Positions 28,001 to 36,615 of a DNA stretch of 40,073 nucleotides are shown here, in pieces. The notes under the pieces are model-generated. The model was given only the letters and a program-made list of their open reading frames with translations. It was not told the origin of the DNA and did no database searches. How positions within the stretch are numbered: position 1 is the first letter of the stretch; each line of letters starts with the position of its first letter. The translations under genes and the position numbers were made by a program. The stretch is from NCBI GenBank assembly GCA_026993075.1, contig JALWUQ010000073.1, positions 1 to 40,073 on the forward strand, written 5' to 3'. The DNA is from Campylobacteraceae bacterium. GTDB taxonomy: Bacteria; Campylobacterota; Campylobacteria; Campylobacterales; JALSKU01.

Positions 28001-29908
28001 CTATTGCAAAATTGTCTTTACATGAGTTATAAATTTATCCGGTCCGATAAAACCGACCAATTTTTTATCTTTTAACTGATTATGATTTTTATCGAAAAAT
28101 ACCATAACAGGGGGTCCGAAAACTTGATATTTCTTCATCATTTTCTTTTGTGCTTCCGAATTTTCAGTAACATCTGCTCTTATAAGTGTAAAATTTTGAA
28201 GTAATTTTTTTACTCTTGGATTTCCAAAAGTTTTTACATCAAGCTCTTTGCAACTTACACACCAATCAGCAGAAAAATCAACCATGACAGGCTTAGAAGA
28301 GCTGTTTATTATTTTATCAAGTTCATTTATATCTTTAACGATAATAAATTTATTCTCTTGTTGTTGAACATTGTTTGAATTATTGCTTTGATAGGAAGTT
28401 GTTATCTTGGTACTACTTTCAAGCGGATTTAAAGGATTTGTATTGCCAAGATATGCACCGACAAAAAGCATAATACCATATATCAAAAAAATTATTCCTA
28501 TAACTTTTGCTATTTTTGAAAGTCCGCTAACACCCATCTTGAACGGCTCTAATGCTCCTAAATATACCGCTGAGCCAATAAATAAAAATGCCCAAAGTAT
28601 CATCGTTAACATATCAGGAATAACTCTTGAGAAAAGATACAATGCAACTGCCAACATAATAACACCAAAAATTTTAGATACATTTTGCATCCAACCTCCA
28701 GGTTTTGGCATAAATTTTCCAGCTCCAATACCTACAAAAAGTAAAGGCACGCCCATGCCAAGACTCATAATAAACAGTGCAAAACCACCTAAAAGTGCAT
28801 TGCCTGTTTGACCTATATATATCAAAGCTCCAGCAAGAGGTGCGGCAACACAAGGACCAACTATAAGTGCGGATAAAAATCCCATAACAGCAACACCAAC
28901 AACACCTTTACCCTGAGCAGAATCACTTGTTTTACTTATCTTAGTCTGTATAAAACGAGGAAGTTGAAGTTCATAAAATCCAAACATAGAAAACGCAAGA
29001 GCCACAAAAACTGCTGAAAATATTGTAATAACCCATGGATTTTGTAAAAATATCTGTATGTTTGATCCAAAAAGACCAGCTAAAACTCCAGCTATCGCAT
29101 AAGCTATCGACATTGATAAAACATATATCAAAGACAGAAAAAATCCCCGTTTAGCATTCATGTTTTCTTTTGATTGAGAAACTATTATAGATGAAAGTAT
29201 CGGTATCATCGGGAAAATGCAAGGAGTCAAGGAGAGTAAAAGACCAAAACCAAAAAATGTTATCAAGACAACCCATAAACTGCTTTTAGATAAAGTATCT
29301 GCTATTTTATTTTCTTCTGATATGTTTGAACTTTTAGAAACAGTCGTCTGTCTAACTTTTTTTACTGTTTTTGTATTGATTGATTTTTTTTTAGAGCTAT
29401 TTATCCCTGTCAGGTTCCATTTTATTGTTTTTTTTTGATTTGGAGTAATTGTAGATGATGCTACTGTTTTATTGATATTTTTTAAATTAAATTCAAAAGT
29501 TTTATTCATAGGTGCATAACAAAGCCCAAGTTTAGTGCATCCTTGAAAATGAACTTTTAATTTTATTTTGCCTTTTTTAATTCCTAATCTCTTTTTTATC
29601 AAAGAAACAGGAATTTTTACATTAACTTTATTAAAATATACAATAAATCCATGATATTTTACAGGCTTTGGAAGCTGAATATCTTTATCAAGAGAAATAT
29701 TCTTAGGTGAAATAATGACAAATTTAAGTTTATTCTTGTAGGCATATATTTCATTGCCCAGTTTTATCTCTATATTTATTTTATTATTTTTTAAGGTTGC
29801 ACTTGGCTTGAAAGCTTGATTTGGCATCAAAACATCACTTTCTGAAATAGCATATAGTGAATTATATCCAATAAACAGTATCACTAAAACATACAAGAAC
29901 TTCTTCAT
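28001..29908 (-). CDS. dsbD: Thiol:disulfide interchange protein DsbD
   Basis: N-terminal DsbD-alpha CTKLGLCYAP, TM domain LTPCIFPMIPILSSIIV...GPCVAAPLAGALIYI, C-terminal thioredoxin DFSADWCVSCKELD. Confidence 0.96.
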   Translation of the reverse strand: MKKFLYVLVILFIGYNSLYAISESDVLMPNQAFKPSATLKNNKINIEIKLGNEIYAYKNKLKFVIISPKNISLDKDIQLPKPVKYHGFIVYFNKVNVKIPVSLIKKRLGIKKGKIKLKVHFQGCTKLGLCYAPMNKTFEFNLKNINKTVASSTITPNQKKTIKWNLTGINSSKKKSINTKTVKKVRQTTVSKSSNISEENKIADTLSKSSLWVVLITFFGFGLLLSLTPCIFPMIPILSSIIVSQSKENMNAKRGFFLSLIYVLSMSIAYAIAGVLAGLFGSNIQIFLQNPWVITIFSAVFVALAFSMFGFYELQLPRFIQTKISKTSDSAQGKGVVGVAVMGFLSALIVGPCVAAPLAGALIYIGQTGNALLGGFALFIMSLGMGVPLLFVGIGAGKFMPKPGGWMQNVSKIFGVIMLAVALYLFSRVIPDMLTMILWAFLFIGSAVYLGALEPFKMGVSGLSKIAKVIGIIFLIYGIMLFVGAYLGNTNPLNPLESSTKITTSYQSNNSNNVQQQENKFIIVKDINELDKIINSSSKPVMVDFSADWCVSCKELDVKTFGNPRVKKLLQNFTLIRADVTENSEAQKKMMKKYQVFGPPVMVFFDKNHNQLKDKKLVGFIGPDKFITHVKTILQ

Positions 29909-30008
29909 ATATAACCTTTTATTATAAATTAAAAAATATTTTATCTAAATGTTACTATAAATTTTATTAACTACAAAAAATAATTTTTAAAACAAAAGAA
30001 GAGAAAAA

Positions 30009-30497
30009 TTATAAAAGTTTTTCTTTGTAAACTTTTGTTTTTATTTCAAGAGCAATACTTGCATAAGCTGGAGATGGGGAGGGGAGATAGTCTGTTTTTA
30101 TATGTAAATGTGAAAAATATTTATTGTACAGTTTTTCAGCAGTTTTTGATGTAAAAAATATAATTTTTATATTTTTATATTTTTTTAGCAAAAGTTCAAT
30201 ATCATTTACCTTTATATCCTTTAGATTTGCATCGGAACTGTTTTTTCTTTGACAAGATTCTATAATATCCCAAAGGGCTATATTTTTTTCTTTTAGCAAT
30301 GCAATCTTTGCTTTTTTTGTTTTAATATCTTTATTGTATATATTAGATAGAATTTTCCAAAACTGATTTTGTTTGTGAGCATAATAAAATGAATTTTTAA
30401 AAGAATTGATACTTGGGAAACTCCCAAGTATCAATATATTTGAATTGTTTTCAATGATTGGCTTAAACGGATGAGTTGTATTACTCAACTTCTGCAT
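30009..30497 (-). CDS. DNA-deoxyinosine (hypoxanthine) glycosylase-like, uracil-DNA glycosylase superfamily
   Basis: [47 protein letters not shown]...[23 protein letters not shown]...LPSPSPAYA; typical GSFPS and SPSP motifs. Overlaps dnaK end. Confidence 0.82.
   Translation of the reverse strand: MQKLSNTTHPFKPIIENNSNILILGSFPSINSFKNSFYYAHKQNQFWKILSNIYNKDIKTKKAKIALLKEKNIALWDIIESCQRKNSSDANLKDIKVNDIELLLKKYKNIKIIFFTSKTAEKLYNKYFSHLHIKTDYLPSPSPAYASIALEIKTKVYKEKLL
30405..30435. repeat. Perfect 14-bp inverted repeat inside the glycosylase CDS downstream of dnaK
   Basis: ATTGATACTTGGGA-AAC-TCCCAAGTATCAAT. Confidence 0.9.
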
Positions 30498-32379
30498 CTA
30501 TAACATCATCATCTGCAGGTTTGTCTCCTCCAGTTTTTTGTCCTTCATTAGCCCCTGCATTTCCGGCTTTTTCATCTTTTTTGTACATTGCCTCGGCAAG
30601 CTTGTGACTAACTTCGGTTAGTACTTTTACTTTTTCATCTATCTGCTCTTTTGTAACATTTTCATTTTTAAGTGTCTCTTTTAAAGTATCAAGTGCAGCT
30701 TGAACTTTATCTTTTTCGCTTTGATCTATCTTATCACCGGCTTCGGCAAGAGTTTTTTCTGTTTGGTGAGATAATGCATCGGCTTGATTTTTAGCATCAA
30801 TCAAATCTTTTATTTTTTTATCTTCTTCTTTATGAAGCTCAGCATCTTTTACCATTTTTTCTATTTCGCTCTCATCAAGTCCGCTTGAACCGGTGATTTT
30901 AATTTCTTGAGATTTTCCGGTTGCTTTATCTTTCGCACTAACTGTTAAGATACCGTTTGCATCAATATCAAAAGTTACTTCTATTTGAGGAACACCTCTT
31001 GGAGCCGCTGGGATTCCCTCAAGATTGAATTGTCCTAATGATTTATTATCTTTTGCAAACTCTCTTTCACCTTGTAAAACATGAATAGTAACTGCACTTT
31101 GGTTATCCTCGGCAGTAGAGAAAACTTGAGATTTCTTAACAGGTATCGTGGTGCCTTTTTCTATAACTTTAGTTGTTACACCACCAAGAGTTTCGATACC
31201 TAAGCTCAAAGGTGTTATATCAAGTAAAAGTACATCTTTCACATCACCTTTGATAACAGCACCTTGTATAGCTGCTCCTATTGCAACAACTTCATCCGGA
31301 TTCATTGATTTATTTAAATCTTTTCCGAAAAATGCTTTAACTTTTTCTTGAACCAATGGTATCCTTGTACTTCCACCAACTAAAACAATCTCTTTTATCT
31401 CATCTTTAGAAAGGTCAGATTCTTTTACTACTTGTCCTATTTTAGCTATGGTTTCTTCTACTAAATCCTCTATCAAGCTTTCAAATTTTGCTCTTGTAAT
31501 CTTTTTAACAAAGTGCTTAGGACCAGATGCATCCGCAGTTATAAATGGTAAGTTTATCTCAGTCTCAGTTGCAGCTGAAAGCTCTTTTTTTGCATTCTCA
31601 GCAGCTTCTTTTAATCTTTGAAGTGCCATTACATCTTGTTTTAAATCAATTCCGCTTTCACTTTTAAATTCATCGCATGCCCAGTCAATAACCCTATTAT
31701 CAAAATCATCACCACCTAAAAACGCATTTCCCCCAGTAGCTAAAACTTCCACAACATTATCACCTGTCTCAAGCACAGTAACATCAAATGTACCGCCTCC
31801 TAAATCATAAACAACAATCTTTTCAGCATTTTTTTTATCGAGTCCGTAAGCAAGAGCTGCAGATGTTGGCTCATTTATAATCCTAAGTACATTCAATCCT
31901 GCTATTGTTCCAGCCTCTTTGGTAGCTTTTCTTTGAGAATCATTGAAATATGCCGGTACGGTAATAACAGCATCAGTGACCTTATCACCCAAGAAAGCTT
32001 CAGCATCCTCTTTTAGTTTCATAAGTATCTTTGCACTTATTTCTTGTGGGGTATAAACTTTACTATCAACATCTATAGCGCAAGCCCCATTTCTGTCAAT
32101 TACTTCATAAGGAAGTCTTTTTTTAGCTTCTTTTGCCTTATCTTCATCACACATTAAACCCATGATTCTTTTTATAGAATATATTGTTTTTTTAGGATTT
32201 GTAACTGCCTGTCTTTTTGCAGGATCACCGACTAAAACTTCACCTTTATCAGTAAAGGCCACAACTGAAGGAGTTGTGTTTTTCCCCTCTTTATTTGCTA
32301 CAACTTTACTCTCACCTCTTTCATAAATTGAAACACAAGAATTTGTTGTTCCTAAATCTATTCCTATAACTCTACTCAT
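30481..32379 (-). CDS. dnaK: Molecular chaperone DnaK
   Basis: [63 protein letters not shown]. Confidence 0.99.
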   Translation of the reverse strand: MSRVIGIDLGTTNSCVSIYERGESKVVANKEGKNTTPSVVAFTDKGEVLVGDPAKRQAVTNPKKTIYSIKRIMGLMCDEDKAKEAKKRLPYEVIDRNGACAIDVDSKVYTPQEISAKILMKLKEDAEAFLGDKVTDAVITVPAYFNDSQRKATKEAGTIAGLNVLRIINEPTSAALAYGLDKKNAEKIVVYDLGGGTFDVTVLETGDNVVEVLATGGNAFLGGDDFDNRVIDWACDEFKSESGIDLKQDVMALQRLKEAAENAKKELSAATETEINLPFITADASGPKHFVKKITRAKFESLIEDLVEETIAKIGQVVKESDLSKDEIKEIVLVGGSTRIPLVQEKVKAFFGKDLNKSMNPDEVVAIGAAIQGAVIKGDVKDVLLLDITPLSLGIETLGGVTTKVIEKGTTIPVKKSQVFSTAEDNQSAVTIHVLQGEREFAKDNKSLGQFNLEGIPAAPRGVPQIEVTFDIDANGILTVSAKDKATGKSQEIKITGSSGLDESEIEKMVKDAELHKEEDKKIKDLIDAKNQADALSHQTEKTLAEAGDKIDQSEKDKVQAALDTLKETLKNENVTKEQIDEKVKVLTEVSHKLAEAMYKKDEKAGNAGANEGQKTGGDKPADDDVIDAEVE

Positions 32380-32406
32380 TTTTTATCCTTTATTTAATTT
32401 TTATTT

Positions 32407-32952
32407 TTATTTTGCTATTGAAACCATAGCAGGTCTTAAAACTCTATCTTTTATCTTATAACCTTTTTGGAGAAGTTCTACTATCTCGCCCTCATTATGC
32501 TTATCGCTCTCAACTTGCATTACTGCATCGTGAAAATGAGGATTAAAACCATCTTTTATATCAATTAGCTCAATACCATGTTTTTGCATTACCTTTTTAA
32601 ATTGCTCAATAGTAAGATTTATCCCCTCTTCTATTTTTTTAACATATTCTTCCTCCTCTTTATCAGCTTTCAAGGCAGATTCAGCTGCAAAATCCATAGA
32701 GTCAATAACAGGCAATAAATCTCTTGCAAACTCTTCATTTGCATAGCTTACGGCTTGTAATTTTTCTCTTTCCATTCTTTTTTTAATATTTTCAAAATCT
32801 GCAACAGCCCTTAGATACCTATCTTCTGATTCTTTATTTCTTTCATTTAATTCATCAATCATTTTTTCCAAAGAATCATCTACGCCCTCACTTTCCATCT
32901 CCTGTTCACTTTCTTGAGATTCCAACTCTTCCTCATTATTTTTTTCACTCAT
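32407..32952 (-). CDS. grpE: Nucleotide exchange factor GrpE
   Basis: RYLRAVADFENIKKRMEREKLQAVSYANEEFARDLLPVIDSMDFA...HGIELIDIKDGFNPHFHDAVMQVES; C-terminal VLRPAMVSIAK. Confidence 0.97.
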   Translation of the reverse strand: MSEKNNEEELESQESEQEMESEGVDDSLEKMIDELNERNKESEDRYLRAVADFENIKKRMEREKLQAVSYANEEFARDLLPVIDSMDFAAESALKADKEEEEYVKKIEEGINLTIEQFKKVMQKHGIELIDIKDGFNPHFHDAVMQVESDKHNEGEIVELLQKGYKIKDRVLRPAMVSIAK

Positions 32953-32953
32953 A

Positions 32954-33751
32954 TTATCTCCTTATACTAATTTCATCTAAAAATTCTCTATAATTACTAT
33001 CAACTTTACCAATACAGAAAAAATTTACTTTCTTGTCTTCTACCTTAGTTCGGTATTTTAAAGCCATATAACCTTCTGGAACCAATTCGTCAAAATATAT
33101 ACCATCATCTAATTTTTCAAAAACTACTGAACTGGTAAAACTTCTAACATCTTTCTTGCGAAAATTATAAAACTTTATCATATCATATAAAATATACTCT
33201 TTTTCTCTAAAAATAATATTTGAATCAAATAGTTGTTCTATTTTTTTTCTAAGCTCGTACAATCCAACATTGACAGAAATATTTTTAACTCTATTTATGT
33301 CATATCCTATCAAATTAATCAAAAATTTCTCGACTTTTTCATTATATTCCAAAACAATACTATTATTTTCAAAAACTATAAGTAAAAATCTATCATTTAC
33401 ATTTATAATTTCACTAAGCCTGTACTCATCAACATATTGCAACATACAATAAATATCAAAGTTACCAACCCACCTTTTCAACTCACCAATATTGTCTATT
33501 CGTAAATCATCAATATTGATAAAATACTCTTCCCAATATCTTTTAAGTGCTGTCCAAGTGGGAATACGCCCACTACTTGTATGAAGTTGTTTTAAGATAC
33601 CTTCATATGATAATTTCTTAAAATATACTCTTATTGTTGATGAAGATATATCTATATCCATTTTACTCTTCAACTCATTAGAGCCTATCGGGGCACTATT
33701 TTTCAAATACTCCTCAATAATAGTATTTAAGATAATCTCTTTTTTCCCCAA
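32954..33751 (-). CDS. hrcA: Heat-inducible transcription repressor HrcA, divergent (TTG start)
   Basis: N-terminal winged-helix IILNTIIEEYLKNSAPIGSNELKSKMDIDISSSTIRVYFKKLSYEGILKQLHTSSGRIPT; upstream of grpE-dnaK. TTG at 33751 preceded by GGAGAAG. Confidence 0.87.
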   Translation of the reverse strand: MGKKEIILNTIIEEYLKNSAPIGSNELKSKMDIDISSSTIRVYFKKLSYEGILKQLHTSSGRIPTWTALKRYWEEYFINIDDLRIDNIGELKRWVGNFDIYCMLQYVDEYRLSEIINVNDRFLLIVFENNSIVLEYNEKVEKFLINLIGYDINRVKNISVNVGLYELRKKIEQLFDSNIIFREKEYILYDMIKFYNFRKKDVRSFTSSVVFEKLDDGIYFDELVPEGYMALKYRTKVEDKKVNFFCIGKVDSNYREFLDEISIRR

Positions 33752-33782
33752 AACTTCTCCTTTTCAAAGGCATAAACCATTT

Positions 33783-33809
33783 CAAGCACTCACTCAACTC
33801 ATTTGCTAA
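33783..33809. promoter_or_regulatory. Degenerate CIRCE-like operator upstream of hrcA-grpE-dnaK
   Basis: CAAGCACTC-N9-ATTTGCTAA compared with consensus TTAGCACTC-N9-GAGTGCTAA: 7/9 and 6/9 half-site matches with exactly 9-nt spacing, 32 nt upstream of hrcA start. Confidence 0.6.
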
Positions 33810-33932
33810 TGGAATTATACAACATTGAGTGTATTAATGTCAAGTATTTTATGTAAAAAATTTAAATAAATATTATTGAGCCAACAAGACTAAATGTTTT
33901 AATACAGTTTATTTAAGATGTAAAATGGTACA

Positions 33933-33961
33933 ATAAGTGCCTAACAAAGTTAGGCACTTAT
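33933..33961. promoter_or_regulatory. Perfect 13-bp inverted repeat in the leader of the MFS gene (operator or hairpin)
   Basis: ATAAGTGCCTAAC-AAA-GTTAGGCACTTAT, just after a TACAAT -10-like box (33929-33934) and 20 nt before the TTG start. Confidence 0.75.
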
Positions 33962-33981
33962 GATCTTTTAAAAGGATAAAG

Positions 33982-35211
33982 TTGAAAAAAGTTAAAATAA
34001 ATAGCCTCTCCAATCATATTAAAAATGTAACTCATGGATTTTTTTTAGGTATAGGCACAGCAATTGCTGAACCTTCTACTATACTCCCTCTTATAGTACA
34101 TCACTTTAGTTCAAGTTCTGTTCTTGTTGGTTTTTTTGTTGCACTTTTAAGAGGAGGAGCAATACTTGTACAAATGTTTGCAGCTTTTTACGCACAAAGC
34201 TTTATGATAGTTTTGCCATTTCTCAGGAGAGTTTTTTTTGTAAGGTTCTTGGCATGGTTTAGTATTGGATTTTCTATTTTACTTATTGGCAATAGATCAA
34301 AAAATCTAACACTTTTTTTTATAGGACTCGGGCTTTTCTTCTTTAGTCTCTCTGCTGGTTTTGGTGCCATTTATTTTAGAGAAATAATGGCAAAAATGTT
34401 TACACATAAATTTCGTGGTTTTACTATGGCTTACAGACAATTTTTTACAGGTCTTGGCTCAATCCTCAGCGGTATTGCCGCAGGCTGGGTTTTAAATCAT
34501 TTTACTGCTCCTGAAAGTTATGGATATCTTTTTATAATAAGTGCTATGTTTATGGGTTTTGGATTTTTAGCTTTTTCTACAATTGATGAGCCCAAAAAAG
34601 AAAAAATTTTACAAAAAGAATCAAGCTTCAAACAATTTTTAAGAAATTCTTTTGTATTATTGAAAAATGACAGATATTTAACCAACCAAATATTTTCATA
34701 TCTTTTTTCATATTCATACATGCTTTCAATGCCTTTTATCATACTTCAAGCAAAAAAATACATCTCATTAAGTGGTACAGATATAGGAATATTTATCTCT
34801 GTGCAGATGATAGGTGCAATGCTTAGTAACTTTTTATGGGGAAAGCTTTCTTCAAGTGGTAGAAATAGAATCATAGTTAACATTTCAACTTTAGTACTCA
34901 TTTTTGCCATAACTTTAGCTTTAATAACAAAAAGCAACATATATGCCTATTATCTTATATTTTTCTGTTTAGGAATAGCTACTGATGGATTGAGATTGAG
35001 TTTTGGAAACCTTATACTTATCTTGGCCCCAGAAGAAAAAAGACCTGTTTATGTTGCACTTCAAACAAATATATCCTCAATCGGTATTTTCTTTTCTGTT
35101 CCAGGAGGCATCATAGTAGAATATTTAAATTATAATTGGCTGTATGGAGTTACACTCGTATTTTTATTTATCTCATTTATTTTGTCATTGAGACTAAAAG
35201 ATATCAGTTAA
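33982..35211 (+). CDS. Major facilitator superfamily transporter (TTG start)
   Basis: About 12 hydrophobic segments over 409 aa; MFS-like GFFLGIGTAIAEPSTILPLIV and GTDIGIFISVQMIGAMLSNFLWGKLSSSGRNR; aaaagga Shine-Dalgarno. Confidence 0.87.
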   Translation: MKKVKINSLSNHIKNVTHGFFLGIGTAIAEPSTILPLIVHHFSSSSVLVGFFVALLRGGAILVQMFAAFYAQSFMIVLPFLRRVFFVRFLAWFSIGFSILLIGNRSKNLTLFFIGLGLFFFSLSAGFGAIYFREIMAKMFTHKFRGFTMAYRQFFTGLGSILSGIAAGWVLNHFTAPESYGYLFIISAMFMGFGFLAFSTIDEPKKEKILQKESSFKQFLRNSFVLLKNDRYLTNQIFSYLFSYSYMLSMPFIILQAKKYISLSGTDIGIFISVQMIGAMLSNFLWGKLSSSGRNRIIVNISTLVLIFAITLALITKSNIYAYYLIFFCLGIATDGLRLSFGNLILILAPEEKRPVYVALQTNISSIGIFFSVPGGIIVEYLNYNWLYGVTLVFLFISFILSLRLKDIS

Positions 35212-35365
35212 TTGGTGACTTTTTTAACTTCAAAAAAATCTTCAAAGATTTTTTAATATTTTTCATAACATCTTTTATTTTACAAAAAAGATTTTTTTTA
35301 TCCTGAATTGAAGTAAAAAGCTCGCTAAGTGCTTTTTTTTCATTTTCACTTAAAGTTACAGCCAT
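35204..35365 (-). CDS. Small uncharacterised ORF (53 aa) downstream of an XRE regulator
   Basis: Reverse strand: MAVTLSENEKKALSELFTSIQDKKNLFCKIKDVMKNIKKSLKIFLKLKKSPIN, stop. Strong AAGGTGAG Shine-Dalgarno before ATG; starts 5 nt after the XRE stop. Too short for the ORF track. Confidence 0.6.
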   Translation of the reverse strand: MAVTLSENEKKALSELFTSIQDKKNLFCKIKDVMKNIKKSLKIFLKLKKSPIN

Positions 35366-35369
35366 ATTC

Positions 35370-35609
35370 TCACCTTATCTCTTTTTTTATTCTTTTTACA
35401 ACTCTAAGCACTTCATCATCATCAAGCAATGAAAGCAGCTTAAACACAGACATAACTGCCTGGGGTTTTGAATTGCCTAGTCTCCAATCTTGATATGTCC
35501 TCATAGAAACCCCAAGTTTTTTCGCCATCTCTTTTTGGCTGATTTTCTTCCCAAAATTTTGAGCTTCTATGGCATTGTGAAGTAAATTAAATATATCATT
35601 TATTTCCAT
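35370..35609 (-). CDS. Small XRE-family helix-turn-helix regulator
   Basis: ISQKEMAKKLGVSMRTYQDWRLGNSKPQAVMSVFKLLSLL, canonical HTH; 79 aa. Confidence 0.87.
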   Translation of the reverse strand: MEINDIFNLLHNAIEAQNFGKKISQKEMAKKLGVSMRTYQDWRLGNSKPQAVMSVFKLLSLLDDDEVLRVVKRIKKEIR

Positions 35610-35765
35610 TAAAACACCGTTTTTTTCTTAAATTATACGATTAAATGTATATTATATGAAAATAAATATTTTTTTTAACTTAAATATCTAATTTTTTTAC
35701 AATAAAATTGAATATTGTAACTTTTTTTACGAAATTTTATACGGAAAATATTATGAATTGTGAGT

Positions 35766-35790
35766 GAGAAGCTAAAGTCCTTAGCTTCTC
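35766..35790 (-). terminator. Stem-loop downstream of rpsO
   Basis: GAGAAGCTAA-AGTCC-TTAGCTTCTC: perfect 10-bp stem with 5-nt loop just after the rpsO stop; no strong T-tract follows on the minus strand. Confidence 0.6.
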
Positions 35791-35796
35791 GTATTG

Positions 35797-36069
35797 TTAT
35801 TTATCTCTTATTGATAAAGCTGTGATAACTTTTGTATAAGTATCAAAATCTTTTCTTTTAAGATATCTTAAAAGCCTTTTTCTCTGACCTACAAGCTTTA
35901 AAAGACCCAGTCTTGAACTATGATCTTTTTTGTTAACTTTCAAATGTTCTGTTAAATACTTAATTCTTTCACTTAAAAGTGCTATTTGAACTTCAGTAGA
36001 ACCTGTATCTGTATCTTTTCTGGCAAATTCTTTGATGATTTCCATCTTTTTCGCCGAATCCAAAGCCAT
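35797..36069 (-). CDS. rpsO: 30S ribosomal protein S15
   Basis: FARKDTDTGSTEVQIALLSERIKYLTEHLKVNKKDHSSRLGLLKLVGQRKRLLRYLKRKD. Confidence 0.99.
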   Translation of the reverse strand: MALDSAKKMEIIKEFARKDTDTGSTEVQIALLSERIKYLTEHLKVNKKDHSSRLGLLKLVGQRKRLLRYLKRKDFDTYTKVITALSIRDK

Positions 36070-36216
36070 GATGACCTCCTGATTGGTAAATTTTAAGTTT
36101 AAAATATCAATTTAAACCTAATAGGATTGGAATTATACAAAAAAAAACATAAATTAATATAAAGAACAGAAAATATTTAGTACAATATTACTCTTATTTA
36201 ATTAACAAGGAGTATT

Positions 36217-36615
36217 ATGCTACTTACAAAAGCAAGTGAATATGCTCTACTTTCTCTTATATTGATATCAAAGGAAGATTATCCTATTGATGTTGATACG
36301 CTTTCAAAGAAACTGAATATTTCAAAAAGTTTTTTAGCAAAAATATTACAAAGTCTTGCAAGAGGCAATATTCTCACATCCCACAAAGGTGCAAAGGGAG
36401 GATTTAAGCTTTCAAAGAAACCTGAAGAGATTTCTATAAAAGATGTTATCGAATATGCTGAAAAAAAGACTCCGATAGTCTTTGAATGCTCTCCGTCAAA
36501 GGAATCTTGCAAGAGTAGCAGAGCAGAAACTTGCTCAATATGGCCTATGTTAAACAGGCTGCAGATAAAAATAGATAATTTTTTAAATGAAATTTCTTTA
36601 AGAGATATGATGTAA
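36217..36615 (+). CDS. Rrf2-family transcriptional regulator with three Cys ligands
   Basis: MLLTKASEYALLSLILIS...LSKSFLAKILQSLARGNILTSHKGAKGGFKLSK; FECSPSKESCKSSRAETCSIWPML Cys cluster. Confidence 0.93.
   Translation: MLLTKASEYALLSLILISKEDYPIDVDTLSKKLNISKSFLAKILQSLARGNILTSHKGAKGGFKLSKKPEEISIKDVIEYAEKKTPIVFECSPSKESCKSSRAETCSIWPMLNRLQIKIDNFLNEISLRDMM

Noticed and set aside
28407-28811. 134-aa plus-strand ORF
   Set aside because: Antisense to the dsbD membrane domain; no supporting motif.
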